A stretch of DNA of 64,000 bases, taken from the NCBI RefSeq assembly GCF_001701045.1, contig NZ_CP016757.1, positions 3,432,501 through 3,496,500 of the forward strand. The letters run 5' to 3'. Every line of letters starts with the position of its first letter. Position 1 is the stretch's first letter. The position numbers and the translations under genes are program-made. Of this stretch, positions 34,657-42,511 are shown piece after piece. The stretch is from Cloacibacillus porcorum. GTDB taxonomy: Bacteria; Synergistota; Synergistia; Synergistales; Synergistaceae. The notes below the pieces were generated by a model. That model worked only from the letters and a program-made list of their open reading frames with translations. It did no database searches and had not been told where the DNA came from.

Positions 34657-36228
34657 CTAAAATTTTAACTCTCCGACTAGTTCCTCTGCGCAAGCCAACA
34701 CTTCACCCGATGTTAACATTCCGCACACAGAGACAATATCGGGATAAAAGTGACGGTCTTCTTCAACTGTTGGAACTTTCGAACGTACCAAATCATATAT
34801 CGCCTGAATAACGGGAGAGTGTTTTAAATCTCCCTCCTCCATAAAATCCATGGCTTGAACCTGCGTCATTAATTCAATGCCGTTTAGATACTCCAACTTC
34901 TTTGCAACCTCGCATGCTTTGCGACTTGCGTAAAACCCAAAGGAGACGGGATCTTCTTGGTTGGCCGAAGTTGGAATGGAGTCTACTGAAACTGGATGTG
35001 AAAGAACTTTCATTTCTGCTACTAGGCCTGCAGATGTATATTGTATAATCATAAACCCACTATTCAGGCCGGGATTTTTTACTAGAAAAGGCGGATAATC
35101 ACTGAAATGCCGATTCGTTAAACGATCCGTGCGACGCTCTATTAATTTTCCCAAATGAGTCATAGCAATACAAAGAGCATCCATATGTATACAGAGATAA
35201 GCACGGTCAAAATTACCTCCCATAAGGGCCACGCCATCTCCATCGGTAGTTGGATAGATAATAGGATTGTCAGAGCAAGAGTTCAGCTCTTCCGTGACTG
35301 CAATATAGGCTTCTTTAATTGCCCGTTTTGTTCCGCCGATCATTTGTGCAGCGCAGCGTAATGAATAAACATCCTGCATGCGGTAACCTTCGTATTTCTT
35401 TGAAATTTCACTGCCTTCCAGCAGACGCAAAATATTATCCGCACTCTCTTGCTGTTCCGAATGATTTTTTACACTGTGTAACCTTGGATCTAAATGCTTA
35501 ATATTTCCCTTATTTGTCTCATAAGAAAACGCCGCGATAACTTCAGAAGCTTTAGTCGCACTTACTGCATCATATGTGGCAAGACAGGCTAACCCCGTTG
35601 CACCCGGTGTTCCATTCAAAAGAGAAAGCCCTTCTTTTGATTTTAAGACATAAGGCGTCAACCCCGCCGCTTTTAAAGCTTCCGCTCCGCTCATCAATTT
35701 CCCGTCATAATAAGCTTTTCCCTCGCCGATGAGAGGAAGGGTGGTCTGACCTTCTGTAGAAAGAGCTCCGACAACTCCCTCTCCCGGTACATACGGCGTA
35801 ACATTATGGTTTAGGAGATCGCGTATATGTTCAAGCAACTGAATTGATACTCCAGAAACACCCCTGCCACTATTGTTAATTTGTGCTATCTGAATAGCGC
35901 GAACCTGTTCTTCTTTTAGTGGTTCGCCCATTGATACGGCATGGGATCGTGCAATATTAAGCTGCAGTAAAGCTGCGTCTTCCGGAGTTACACGTTTTGT
36001 AACATTGTCACCAAATCCTGTCGTTACTCCATATACAGGACGGTCCTCTTCAACGAAACGATCAATAATAGCCCGAGACTTGTTGACTCGCTCAATGAAA
36101 GCGGGAGAGAATTCAACTTTAGCATGATATCTAGCGACCGCTACGACCTCTTCAATCGTAAAATCATCATCATCCATTACAACTGTTCTCATTTTTTTGG
36201 GGTCACGGGAGATACGCAATAATTCCAC
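34657..36228 (-). CDS. histidine/aromatic ammonia-lyase family protein lacking the canonical MIO triad
   Basis: A 523-residue HAL/PAL-family protein. Conserved parts include PVYGVTTGFGD with the catalytic Tyr66, NNSGRGVSG, SLLNGTP, QDVYSLRCAAQMIGG, NSCSDNPI, LNSGFMIIQYTSAGLVAEMK and SVDSIPTSANQEDPVS. In true HutH the MIO electrophile forms from Ala-Ser-Gly in GSVGASGDLAPL. Here residues 151-161 read GVVGALSTEGQ, so no A-S-G triad is present, and the usual QEDHVS His is Pro. The GTG start has AAGGAGG eight bases upstream. A divergent GntR-type regulator and a TRAP transporter flank it. It may use a different chemistry or be an unrecognised MIO variant; it should not be called HutH without a test. 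Confidence 0.8.
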   Translation of the reverse strand: MELLRISRDPKKMRTVVMDDDDFTIEEVVAVARYHAKVEFSPAFIERVNKSRAIIDRFVEEDRPVYGVTTGFGDNVTKRVTPEDAALLQLNIARSHAVSMGEPLKEEQVRAIQIAQINNSGRGVSGVSIQLLEHIRDLLNHNVTPYVPGEGVVGALSTEGQTTLPLIGEGKAYYDGKLMSGAEALKAAGLTPYVLKSKEGLSLLNGTPGATGLACLATYDAVSATKASEVIAAFSYETNKGNIKHLDPRLHSVKNHSEQQESADNILRLLEGSEISKKYEGYRMQDVYSLRCAAQMIGGTKRAIKEAYIAVTEELNSCSDNPIIYPTTDGDGVALMGGNFDRAYLCIHMDALCIAMTHLGKLIERRTDRLTNRHFSDYPPFLVKNPGLNSGFMIIQYTSAGLVAEMKVLSHPVSVDSIPTSANQEDPVSFGFYASRKACEVAKKLEYLNGIELMTQVQAMDFMEEGDLKHSPVIQAIYDLVRSKVPTVEEDRHFYPDIVSVCGMLTSGEVLACAEELVGELKF

Positions 36229-36263
36229 AATTTTTGCCTCCTTAAACTTTTAACCTGTCTTGC

Positions 36264-36280
36264 TGTCCTACAACTGGACA
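36264..36280. promoter_or_regulatory. putative GntR/FadR-type operator
   Basis: An inverted repeat, TGTCC-N7-GGACA, lies in the 200-bp region between the divergent lyase homologue and the GntR-family gene. This is the expected place for an autoregulated operator. Confidence 0.4.
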
Positions 36281-36428
36281 ATAAAAAGAATATCTGATAT
36301 TTTTATATATGTCAATACAAGATTTAGGGGGAAATATATTATTGAAATTGTGACAGAATATGTGTAAGAATTATTATGATCATTATTTATATTAAATATT
36401 ACTGAAACCACACAAGGAGGACGATTCT

Positions 36429-37121
36429 ATGCCAATGATAAAACCTGCCAGTAAACTTATGCTGTATGAAAATGTTTGGCAGCAATTATTAACAATGATA
36501 AAGAGCGGCACTTGGAAACCCGGAGAGAAAATACCTGGTGAGATTGCCCTTGCCAAGGAATTTCAGGTAAGTAGAAATTGTATACGCGAATCACTAAGAG
36601 CACTGGTCTTAGCCGATGTTCTTGAAGTGAAGTCCGGTAACGGTACATTTGTCACCGCTAATGCCCTACAGCAGATAGCAAATCACGAGCTCATCGAACA
36701 TATACATAAAAGTGCCACAATCTCTGAATTGATCGAAGTGCGTATTTTCCTGGAATCACAAATTATCGACATGGTTGTCGAAAGAGCAACAAAGGAGGAA
36801 TTAGATCAAGTCGCGGAAGTTGTGAATCAGGAAATAAATCTTGATTGGGAGCATCGAGACGAAATTTTAAAAATTGGAGAACTTTTCCATAAGGCTCTTG
36901 CCCAAATTTGCGGTAATAGCCTGATGATTAAACTTTTTGATTCAATAAAGACAGAGGTAGATGATCAGAGGGATGAATATAAAAATATTTTAGAAGATAA
37001 ATGGAAAGAATTTACTACGGAGCATAAAAAGATCTTAGATGCCATCTACAAGCGAGATGCCTCATTAGCCAAACGGCTTTTGGTAAAACACATTTTGGAC
37101 AAAGTGCCGTCTTCTGAATAA
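36429..37121 (+). CDS. GntR-family (FadR/FCD subgroup) transcriptional regulator
   Basis: A 230-residue regulator. The N-terminal winged helix is GntR type (YENVWQQLLTMIKSGTWKPGEKIPGE, LAKEFQVSRNCIRESLRAL, VKSGNGTFV). The C-terminal all-helical FCD domain (ELIEVRIFLESQIIDMVVERAT, ELFHKALAQICGNSLMI, EHKKILDAIYKRD) usually binds an organic acid, often through a metal. AAGGAGG precedes ATG 36429. It is divergent from the lyase homologue and probably controls it and the TRAP genes. Confidence 0.92.
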   Translation: MPMIKPASKLMLYENVWQQLLTMIKSGTWKPGEKIPGEIALAKEFQVSRNCIRESLRALVLADVLEVKSGNGTFVTANALQQIANHELIEHIHKSATISELIEVRIFLESQIIDMVVERATKEELDQVAEVVNQEINLDWEHRDEILKIGELFHKALAQICGNSLMIKLFDSIKTEVDDQRDEYKNILEDKWKEFTTEHKKILDAIYKRDASLAKRLLVKHILDKVPSSE

Positions 37122-37386
37122 ATATTGCATACGTTTTTTGAAGAAACTATTGCCGAGCTATAGCAAACAGATTTTAAGCAGAACGAGGATATCAAGGGAA
37201 AATTACTATAATCTTGAGACACCATCACAACATTTCTCCTTGTTATCCCCGTCACTTGCTGTTAAAATAGAATAAATTCAGGTAATATCCCGTCTCTGCG
37301 GTTTTTTCCGTATGGAGGGGGCACATGTCACATCACATTACTGTTCGCGGCGGAACGATCCGCGCGGAGAGAAAGGATGATCGAAT
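37122..37386. other. intergenic region before hydG
   Basis: This marks the switch back to GC-rich core sequence. A possible 39-codon reading frame starts at ATG 37325, behind GGAGGGGG, and overlaps the first codons of hydG (ends 37444). It may be chance. No other gene or terminator is clear. Confidence 0.35.
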
Positions 37387-38814
37387 ATGTACAGCAAAAC
37401 GGAGTTTCAGGATTCATCTTTCATTGACGACGCTGAGATATTAAGTTCGCTTGCGGAGGCAAAAGAAACCGCAAAGGATGCGGGTGCGGTGCGTGCTATT
37501 CTCGATAAGGCGCGCTCCTGCAACGGCCTAACCCACCGTGAGGCGGCGGTGCTGCTGGAGATCGACGACCCGCAGCTCGAACATGAGCTTTACGCGCTTG
37601 CGAAGGAGATCAAAGAGCGCATCTACGGCAGGCGCATCGTGCTCTTCGCGCCGCTCTATGTCGCTAACCACTGTATCAACGGCTGCGTTTACTGCGGCTT
37701 CCACGCCGGTAATAACGCGATGTGCCGCAAGAAGCTGACGATGGAGGAGATCGATCAGGAGGCCGACGCGATTCTCGCCCTTGGCCATAAGCGCATCGCG
37801 ATGGAGGCCGGAGAGGACCCTGTAAATATCCCCCTCGATTACATCATCGAGTGCATGAAACGCGTCTACGCCTATAAGAACAGCCGCGGCGACTCGATAC
37901 GCCGCATCAACGTCAACATAGCGGCGACCACCGTTGAGGAATACCGGCGGCTGAAGGCCGCGGAGATCGGGACCTTCATCCTCTTCCAGGAGACCTTCCA
38001 CCGTCCCACCTACGCGAAGATGCATCCGAAGGGGCCGAAGAGCAACTACGACTGGCATACGACGGCGCTGCACCGCGCGCAGGAGGGCGGCATAGACGAC
38101 GTCGGCACAGGCGTGCTCTACGGGCTCTACGACTATAAATACGAGACTGTCGCCCAGCTGCTATACGCGGAGTCGCTGGAAAAGATGTGCGGCGTCGGGC
38201 CTCACACTATCTCCGTGCCGCGTATGCGCGAGGCCGAGGGCGTCGATATGGAAAAGTTCCCCTATCTCCCCACCGACGAACAGTTCCTGCGCATCATTGC
38301 CGTCATCCGCGTCGCCACCCCTTACACGGGGATGATCCTCTCGACACGCGAAACGCCGGAGACGCGGCGCAGGGCGCTTGACCTCGGTATCTCCCAGGTG
38401 AGCGCGGGTTCGTGCACGGGCATCGGCGGCTATCATAAGGAGATCGGCCAACCGGAACAGCCGGACACGGCGCAGTTCAAGGTCTCCGATGAACGCACCC
38501 CGGACGAGGTGTTGACCTGGCTCTGCGAGGACGGCTATATCCCCAGCTACTGCACGGCCTGCTACCGCCAAGGGCGCACAGGCGACCGCTTCATGTCCCT
38601 CGCGAAGTCGGGACAGATCCGCAACATCTGCCAGCCAAACGCCCTGCTCACCTTCAAGGAATATCTGATCGGATACGGCTCCGACCATTTGAAGGAGCTC
38701 GGCGAAAAGGTGATCGCCGGAGAGGTTGAAAAAATACCGAGCGACAAGATAAAGACGCTGACGAAGGAGCGCCTGCAGAAGCTCGAAGAGGGCGCGCAGG
38801 ACCTGTATTTCTAA
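37387..38814 (+). CDS. hydG: [FeFe]-hydrogenase maturase HydG (radical SAM tyrosine lyase)
   Basis: A 475-residue HydG that cleaves tyrosine to give CO and cyanide ligands of the hydrogenase H-cluster. The radical SAM motif is CINGCVYCGF. The HydG-specific C-terminal cluster motif is present as CTAC (within YCTACYRQGRTGDRFM) followed by a third Cys in IRNIC, the CX2CX22C pattern that separates HydG from ThiH. Other marks are FQETFHRPTYAKMHP and GVLYGLYDYKYE. No hydE, hydF or hydrogenase gene is in the window, so the system is dispersed. Confidence 0.93.
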   Translation: MYSKTEFQDSSFIDDAEILSSLAEAKETAKDAGAVRAILDKARSCNGLTHREAAVLLEIDDPQLEHELYALAKEIKERIYGRRIVLFAPLYVANHCINGCVYCGFHAGNNAMCRKKLTMEEIDQEADAILALGHKRIAMEAGEDPVNIPLDYIIECMKRVYAYKNSRGDSIRRINVNIAATTVEEYRRLKAAEIGTFILFQETFHRPTYAKMHPKGPKSNYDWHTTALHRAQEGGIDDVGTGVLYGLYDYKYETVAQLLYAESLEKMCGVGPHTISVPRMREAEGVDMEKFPYLPTDEQFLRIIAVIRVATPYTGMILSTRETPETRRRALDLGISQVSAGSCTGIGGYHKEIGQPEQPDTAQFKVSDERTPDEVLTWLCEDGYIPSYCTACYRQGRTGDRFMSLAKSGQIRNICQPNALLTFKEYLIGYGSDHLKELGEKVIAGEVEKIPSDKIKTLTKERLQKLEEGAQDLYF

Positions 38815-38827
38815 CCTTTACACAACA

Positions 38828-38863
38828 ACGGAGGGGCCGCGATGTGAACCGCGGCCCCTCCGT
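38828..38863. terminator. bidirectional terminator between hydG and metX
   Basis: A perfect 14-bp stem (ACGGAGGGGCCGCG with CGCGGCCCCTCCGT) with an 8-nt loop, followed by CTATTTTT on the + strand. The flanking genes converge. Confidence 0.9.
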
Positions 38864-38881
38864 CTATTTTTGACTGTCTTT

Positions 38882-39961
38882 CTATTGTAAAAACGACCGC
38901 AGATAGTCGTCGACCTGGTCAAAGTCGATCAGGAAGGCGTCGTGGCCGTTCTCGCTCTCTATCTCTTCGTAATAGGCGGCGACGCCGTTTTTTGCGGCGG
39001 CGCGCACCGCCTCCTCCACCTGCCAGTTGGGAAACAGCATGTCGCTTGAAATGCCGAGGCCGAGCAGTCTGCGCCCCGCAAAACGTTTCCAGCCCTCGTC
39101 GAGGCCGCCGCGCCCCGCGCCGATATCATGCAGGTCCATCATCTTTGTCAAATAAAGATAGCAGTTGGCGTCGAAACGCTTGACGATCTCTTCACCGTGG
39201 TAATGGAGGTAGCTTTCGACCTGGAACTGTCCGTCCCAGTCGCGCGTGGAGCCCTGCGCCATTTCGCGCATGTAGCGGTGGGAAAAGGACTGCTCGCTCT
39301 TGTAGGTTATCATTGCGAGCATCCGCGCCGCTGCGAGGCCGTTCACCGGCCCCGCGCCCTCGTAGTCGCCGTCCGCCCAGAGGGGATCGCTTTTTATGCT
39401 CTGCCGCTGCACGGCGTTGAAGGCGATCGCCTGCGGATAGAGGCGGTCGGGCGCGGCGATCAGCGCGCAGCGCGGCACCTCTTCGGGGAAGGAGACAGCA
39501 TATTCCAGACCGATCATGCCGCCGAGCGAGCCGCCGATGACGGCGTACAGCCGCTCTATCCCCAGCGCGAGCAGCGCCTCCCTCTGCGCGAAAGCAGTGT
39601 CGCGCGGCGAAAGGATAGGAAATCTCATCGCCCAGCGTCTGCCGTCCGCGGGATTTTCAAAGAGCGGCGAGGTGCTGCCGTAGGGGCTTGCGAGGTTATT
39701 GAAACAAATGACGCAGTATTTGCGCGTATCCAGCGCCTTGCCGTCGCCGACGACGGCGCCCCACCAGGGCTCGGGCTCGCCGGGGCGTCTCTCGCCCGCG
39801 AGCCGGTGGCTGCCGGTCAGAGCGTGACAGACGAGAATGACGTTCGCGCCGTCCGCCTCCGCCTCGCCGTAGCGGCTGTAGACCTGCTCCAGCCTCTCAA
39901 AGAAGGCGCCGGAGGGCAGCGTTATGTTTTGCAGCGAGACGGAGCCTGTCTCCTCTTTCAT
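38882..39961 (-). CDS. metX: homoserine O-acetyltransferase MetX
   Basis: A 359-residue alpha/beta-hydrolase acyltransferase. NVILVCHALTGSHR and WWGAVVGDGKALDTRKY are family marks; the nucleophile Ser lies in AVIGGSLGGMIGLEYA. The Asp is in GISSDMLFPNWQ and the His in SENGHDAFLID. It activates homoserine for direct sulfhydrylation by MetY. It follows metY by two bases and shares its leader attenuator. Confidence 0.93.
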   Translation of the reverse strand: MKEETGSVSLQNITLPSGAFFERLEQVYSRYGEAEADGANVILVCHALTGSHRLAGERRPGEPEPWWGAVVGDGKALDTRKYCVICFNNLASPYGSTSPLFENPADGRRWAMRFPILSPRDTAFAQREALLALGIERLYAVIGGSLGGMIGLEYAVSFPEEVPRCALIAAPDRLYPQAIAFNAVQRQSIKSDPLWADGDYEGAGPVNGLAAARMLAMITYKSEQSFSHRYMREMAQGSTRDWDGQFQVESYLHYHGEEIVKRFDANCYLYLTKMMDLHDIGAGRGGLDEGWKRFAGRRLLGLGISSDMLFPNWQVEEAVRAAAKNGVAAYYEEIESENGHDAFLIDFDQVDDYLRSFLQ

Positions 39962-39963
39962 CG

Positions 39964-41259
39964 TTATTTTCCCGCCGCCTCAAGACCCTTTTCAAGGTCC
40001 GCGATGATGTCTTCCACATTTTCTATACCGACTGAGAGGCGCAGCAGGCCGTCCGAGAGTCCAGCCGCCGCGCGCTGGGCCGTCGTCAGCTGGCTGTGCG
40101 TCGTACTGGCGGGGTGGATTATCAGCGTGCGCGACTCGCCGAGGTTCGCCATGTGGCCAATGAGAGAGAGGCTGTCGACGAGCTTGCGCCCCGCCTCCAC
40201 GCCCCCCTTGACGCCGAAGGCGATCATGCCGCCGCAGCCATCTTTGAGGTAGACCTTCGCCATGTCGTTCTGCGGGTGGCTGGCAAGCCCCGGATAGCTG
40301 ACCCACTCAACCATCGGATGAGCCTCGAGGAAACGGGCCACCGCAAGGCCGTTCGCGCTGTGACGCTCCATACGCAGGCCGAGCGTGCCGAGCGAGAGGT
40401 GCAGCAGATAGGCGTCAAAGGCCGAGGGACAGCCGCCAAGGTCGCGCAGGATCGCGGCGTGGAGCTTCGCGGCAAGCGCAGCCTTGCCGAAACGCTCGGT
40501 AAATACAATGTCATGATAGGCCCTGTCTGGCTTCGCAAGTTCGGGGAATTTGTCGGGATAGGCGGCCCAGTCAAAGTTGCCTCCGTCAACGACGGCGCCG
40601 CCGATGAGGTTGCCGTTGCCCGAGATATATTTCGTCGTCGAATATACTACGACGTGCGCCCCCCATTCGATGGGACGGCAGAGCGCGGGCGTCGCGAAGG
40701 TGTTGTCGATGATGAGCGGCACTCCCTGACGGCGCGCGATGCGCGAAAGCGCCTCCAGCGGCGCGACATTCATCATCGGGTTGCCGATGATCTCGGTGAT
40801 GATGCCGCGAGTCTCGTCATTGACCGCCTGTTCCACCTGACAGGGGTGGTCGCTGTCGACGAGGATCGTCTCCACGCCGAAGCGCGAGAAGATATTTTGC
40901 AGCAGCGTCAGCGTTCCGCCGTAGACCTTGCGCGAGACGACCAGATTCGTGCCGGATGAGCAGAGCGCCGTGATAAGATGGGCGAAGGCCGCCTGCCCCG
41001 AGGAGGTAGCCAGCGTCCCCACGCCGCCCTCGAGAGCGTTCAGTCCCGCCTCAAAGGCCTGAACGGTCGGATTGGCCAGCCGCGAGTAGATAAAACCATC
41101 CTCTTCAAGGTTGAAGAGCCCCGCGGCATGGGCGCTGTCGTGGAACTGGAAGGCAGAGGAGGCATAGATCGGCAGCCCCGCCGCTCCCGTCGCTGAATCG
41201 CAGCTCCAGCCCGAGTGGAGCGCCTTAGTCATAAAACCGCGTTTTTTATTATCATCCAT
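39964..41259 (-). CDS. metY: O-acetylhomoserine sulfhydrylase MetY
   Basis: A 431-residue PLP enzyme of the Cys/Met metabolism family that makes homocysteine from O-acetylhomoserine and sulfide. Features: FMTKALHSGWSCDSATGAAGLPIYASSAFQF, YSRLANPTVQAFE, TSSGQAAFAHLITAL, IIDNTFATPALCRPIEWGA and the PLP lysine in VYSTTKYISGNGN. ATG at 41259 follows AAGGGGG; a TTG at 41262 precedes it. Its 5' leader carries the Met-rich peptide and terminator described at 41281-41419. Confidence 0.94.
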   Translation of the reverse strand: MDDNKKRGFMTKALHSGWSCDSATGAAGLPIYASSAFQFHDSAHAAGLFNLEEDGFIYSRLANPTVQAFEAGLNALEGGVGTLATSSGQAAFAHLITALCSSGTNLVVSRKVYGGTLTLLQNIFSRFGVETILVDSDHPCQVEQAVNDETRGIITEIIGNPMMNVAPLEALSRIARRQGVPLIIDNTFATPALCRPIEWGAHVVVYSTTKYISGNGNLIGGAVVDGGNFDWAAYPDKFPELAKPDRAYHDIVFTERFGKAALAAKLHAAILRDLGGCPSAFDAYLLHLSLGTLGLRMERHSANGLAVARFLEAHPMVEWVSYPGLASHPQNDMAKVYLKDGCGGMIAFGVKGGVEAGRKLVDSLSLIGHMANLGESRTLIIHPASTTHSQLTTAQRAAAGLSDGLLRLSVGIENVEDIIADLEKGLEAAGK

Positions 41260-41280
41260 CAAAATATCCCCCTTAAAGTA

Positions 41281-41312
41281 ATAAAAAAGGCTCTGCTTAA
41301 AAAAGCAGAGCC
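41281..41312 (-). terminator. attenuator terminator before metY
   Basis: An 8-bp perfect stem (GGCTCTGC / GCAGAGCC) around an 8-nt loop rich in T, followed by six T on the minus strand. It lies about 22 bp before the metY start. Confidence 0.85.
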
Positions 41313-41339
41313 GACTGAACAGATTACGAAAATTTTCGT

Positions 41340-41411
41340 CTACTGTCTCAGAGTGGCTCTGCCGCTATCGCACATCATCATGCACATCTGCATATATGAA
41401 AAGTTTCTCAC
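41340..41411 (-). CDS. Met/Cys-rich leader peptide of the metYX attenuator
   Basis: A 23-codon open frame. GTG at 41411 has GGGAGGG six bases upstream. Codons 7-14 read M-Q-M-C-M-M-M-C, so five of eight are Met and two are Cys; the frame ends TAG at 41342-41340. Starting instead at ATG 41393 gives 17 residues with the same run. Scarcity of charged tRNA-Met (or Cys) should stall the ribosome here. The product itself probably has no other function. Confidence 0.75.
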   Translation of the reverse strand: MRNFSYMQMCMMMCDSGRATLRQ

Positions 41412-41444
41412 GCAAAGCCCTCCCGATAAAATAGAGTTTCAAAC

Positions 41445-41474
41445 ATTCTAACGGCGCGGCCGCCGCTTTGTCAA
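41445..41474 (-). promoter_or_regulatory. sigma70 promoter of metYX
   Basis: On the minus strand, TTGACA (41474-41469) and TAGAAT (41450-41445) are spaced by 18 bp. It places the transcript start near 41438, just before the leader peptide. Confidence 0.75.
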
Positions 41475-41776
41475 GCAGCAAACATAAAACACGACGGCAG
41501 ATACATCAAACTATTTGACAGACATTGGGCAGTCCGCGATACCCGGCAGTGACATCTTTCTTACTTTAAGTTAAGGTAATTTACTGCAAACGCTGCGAAA
41601 ACGATAAAAATGACGCTGCTCTGCGGCGCGGCCACGGGCGGCTAATTTTCATACCTCCACACCGATCCGGTTAGTAAAACCGGCCTAAACCGCCGCCGTT
41701 TATCGTTATTTTTACCCTCCGGCCATATTTGATTTTTCCTATAGTAGAGGCAAGCAAAGTACAGGGAGGGATTTTT

Positions 41777-42157
41777 ATGAACGAAAGCCCACGCGAACGC
41801 GTATGGGTCGTAACGAGAATAGACGAGGGGCGCGTCACTGAGGCGGATGTCTTTGACAACGGCTCCGACGCGGAAAATTTCGCCGGAGAGATGTCCGTCG
41901 ACACAGACAATCTTACCGGCCTTTTTCAGGTATTGGAAAGCTCCCTTCACAGCCGCAGCCTGGAGAAGGATATCTCCGTGCCTAAACCGCTCGAAAGACT
42001 GGTCGGCGCGCTCTATAACGATCTGGCGCTCGGCGGAGACACGGGAAAGGCGGCGAAATACATCGCCGCGCACAAGCCGGAGCTCATCGAAGAGGCCGAC
42101 CGCGCCGCTAGGGAACACCTCATCGACATACTTAAGGAAAAGGGGCTGCTGGTATAG
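41777..42157 (+). CDS. hypothetical protein, 126 aa
   Basis: I do not recognise a family. The 126-residue product is soluble and acidic. Its first part may be a small beta domain (RVWVVTRIDEGRVTEADVFDN) and the rest is helical (KPLERLVGALYNDLALGGDTGKAAKYIAAH). ATG at 41777 has GGGAGGG upstream; an in-frame extension to 41729 lacks a site. It is a single-gene unit, divergent from metYX, and ends in a strong terminator. The 365-bp region upstream holds the metYX leader and a hairpin, CCGGTT-agta-AACCGG-like, near 41670. Confidence 0.75.
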   Translation: MNESPRERVWVVTRIDEGRVTEADVFDNGSDAENFAGEMSVDTDNLTGLFQVLESSLHSRSLEKDISVPKPLERLVGALYNDLALGGDTGKAAKYIAAHKPELIEEADRAAREHLIDILKEKGLLV

Positions 42158-42192
42158 TCCGCCGGCGCTAAGCTCCAAGGTAATTTTTCCAG

Positions 42193-42240
42193 AACTTCCC
42201 GATCGGGCCATAGCCTGGCCGGGAAGTTTTCTTTTGCTTT
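42193..42240 (+). terminator. rho-independent terminator
   Basis: AACTTCCCG pairs with CGGGAAGTT around an inner GGCCA-tagcc-TGGCC hairpin, followed by TTCTTTTGCTTTTT. It ends the 41777-42157 gene. The AT-rich gap from here to 42511 holds only a short CAGAC-tcttt-GTCTG-CTTTTT hairpin near 42296. Confidence 0.85.
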
Positions 42241-42511
42241 TTATTCATTACCAAACATCAAAAAACAAACATTCCCCCAAAATTTCTTGGCAAAACAGAC
42301 TCTTTGTCTGCTTTTTGTGCATCGTTCTTTCTTTGTCAATACCGCATATGACTTCTTTATATTAGTCTGGTACCGGAAAGGAGGGAACTTCTTCGGCGGC
42401 ACCGATAGGTAAATGGCAAAAACGCGCCATTTTTCCTGCTTATATTTTTTCTCAAGTTTTCTTAGTGTGGCAATATGTCAAAATTCTGGTTCTATTAAGG
42501 AGTGTTACTTT

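Larger units (their letters stand above)
41281..41419 (-). promoter_or_regulatory. peptide-leader transcription attenuator of metYX
   Basis: Four complementary segments read on the minus strand. Segment 1 is GGCTTTGC (41419-41412), at the leader start. Segment 2 is GGCAGAGCC (41363-41355), in the last codons of the leader. Segment 3 is GGCTCTGC (41312-41305). Segment 4 is GCAGAGCC (41296-41289), followed by TTTTTT. Pairing 3:4 makes the terminator and 2:3 the antiterminator, which encloses a smaller AT hairpin ACGAAAATTTTCGT. Pairing 1:2 (one G-U) would protect the terminator. Stalling on Met codons would favour 2:3 and expression. This is the trp-type logic applied to methionine. Confidence 0.75.

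Noticed and set aside
34657-36228. Calling this gene hutH outright
   Set aside because: The triad that makes the catalytic MIO group is not present in its normal form and no other hut genes (hutU, hutI, hutG) are nearby.
41281-41460. SAM riboswitch upstream of metY
   Set aside because: None of the SAM-I, SAM-II or SAM-IV core sequences I know is present, whereas a translatable Met-rich frame and trp-like alternative hairpins are.
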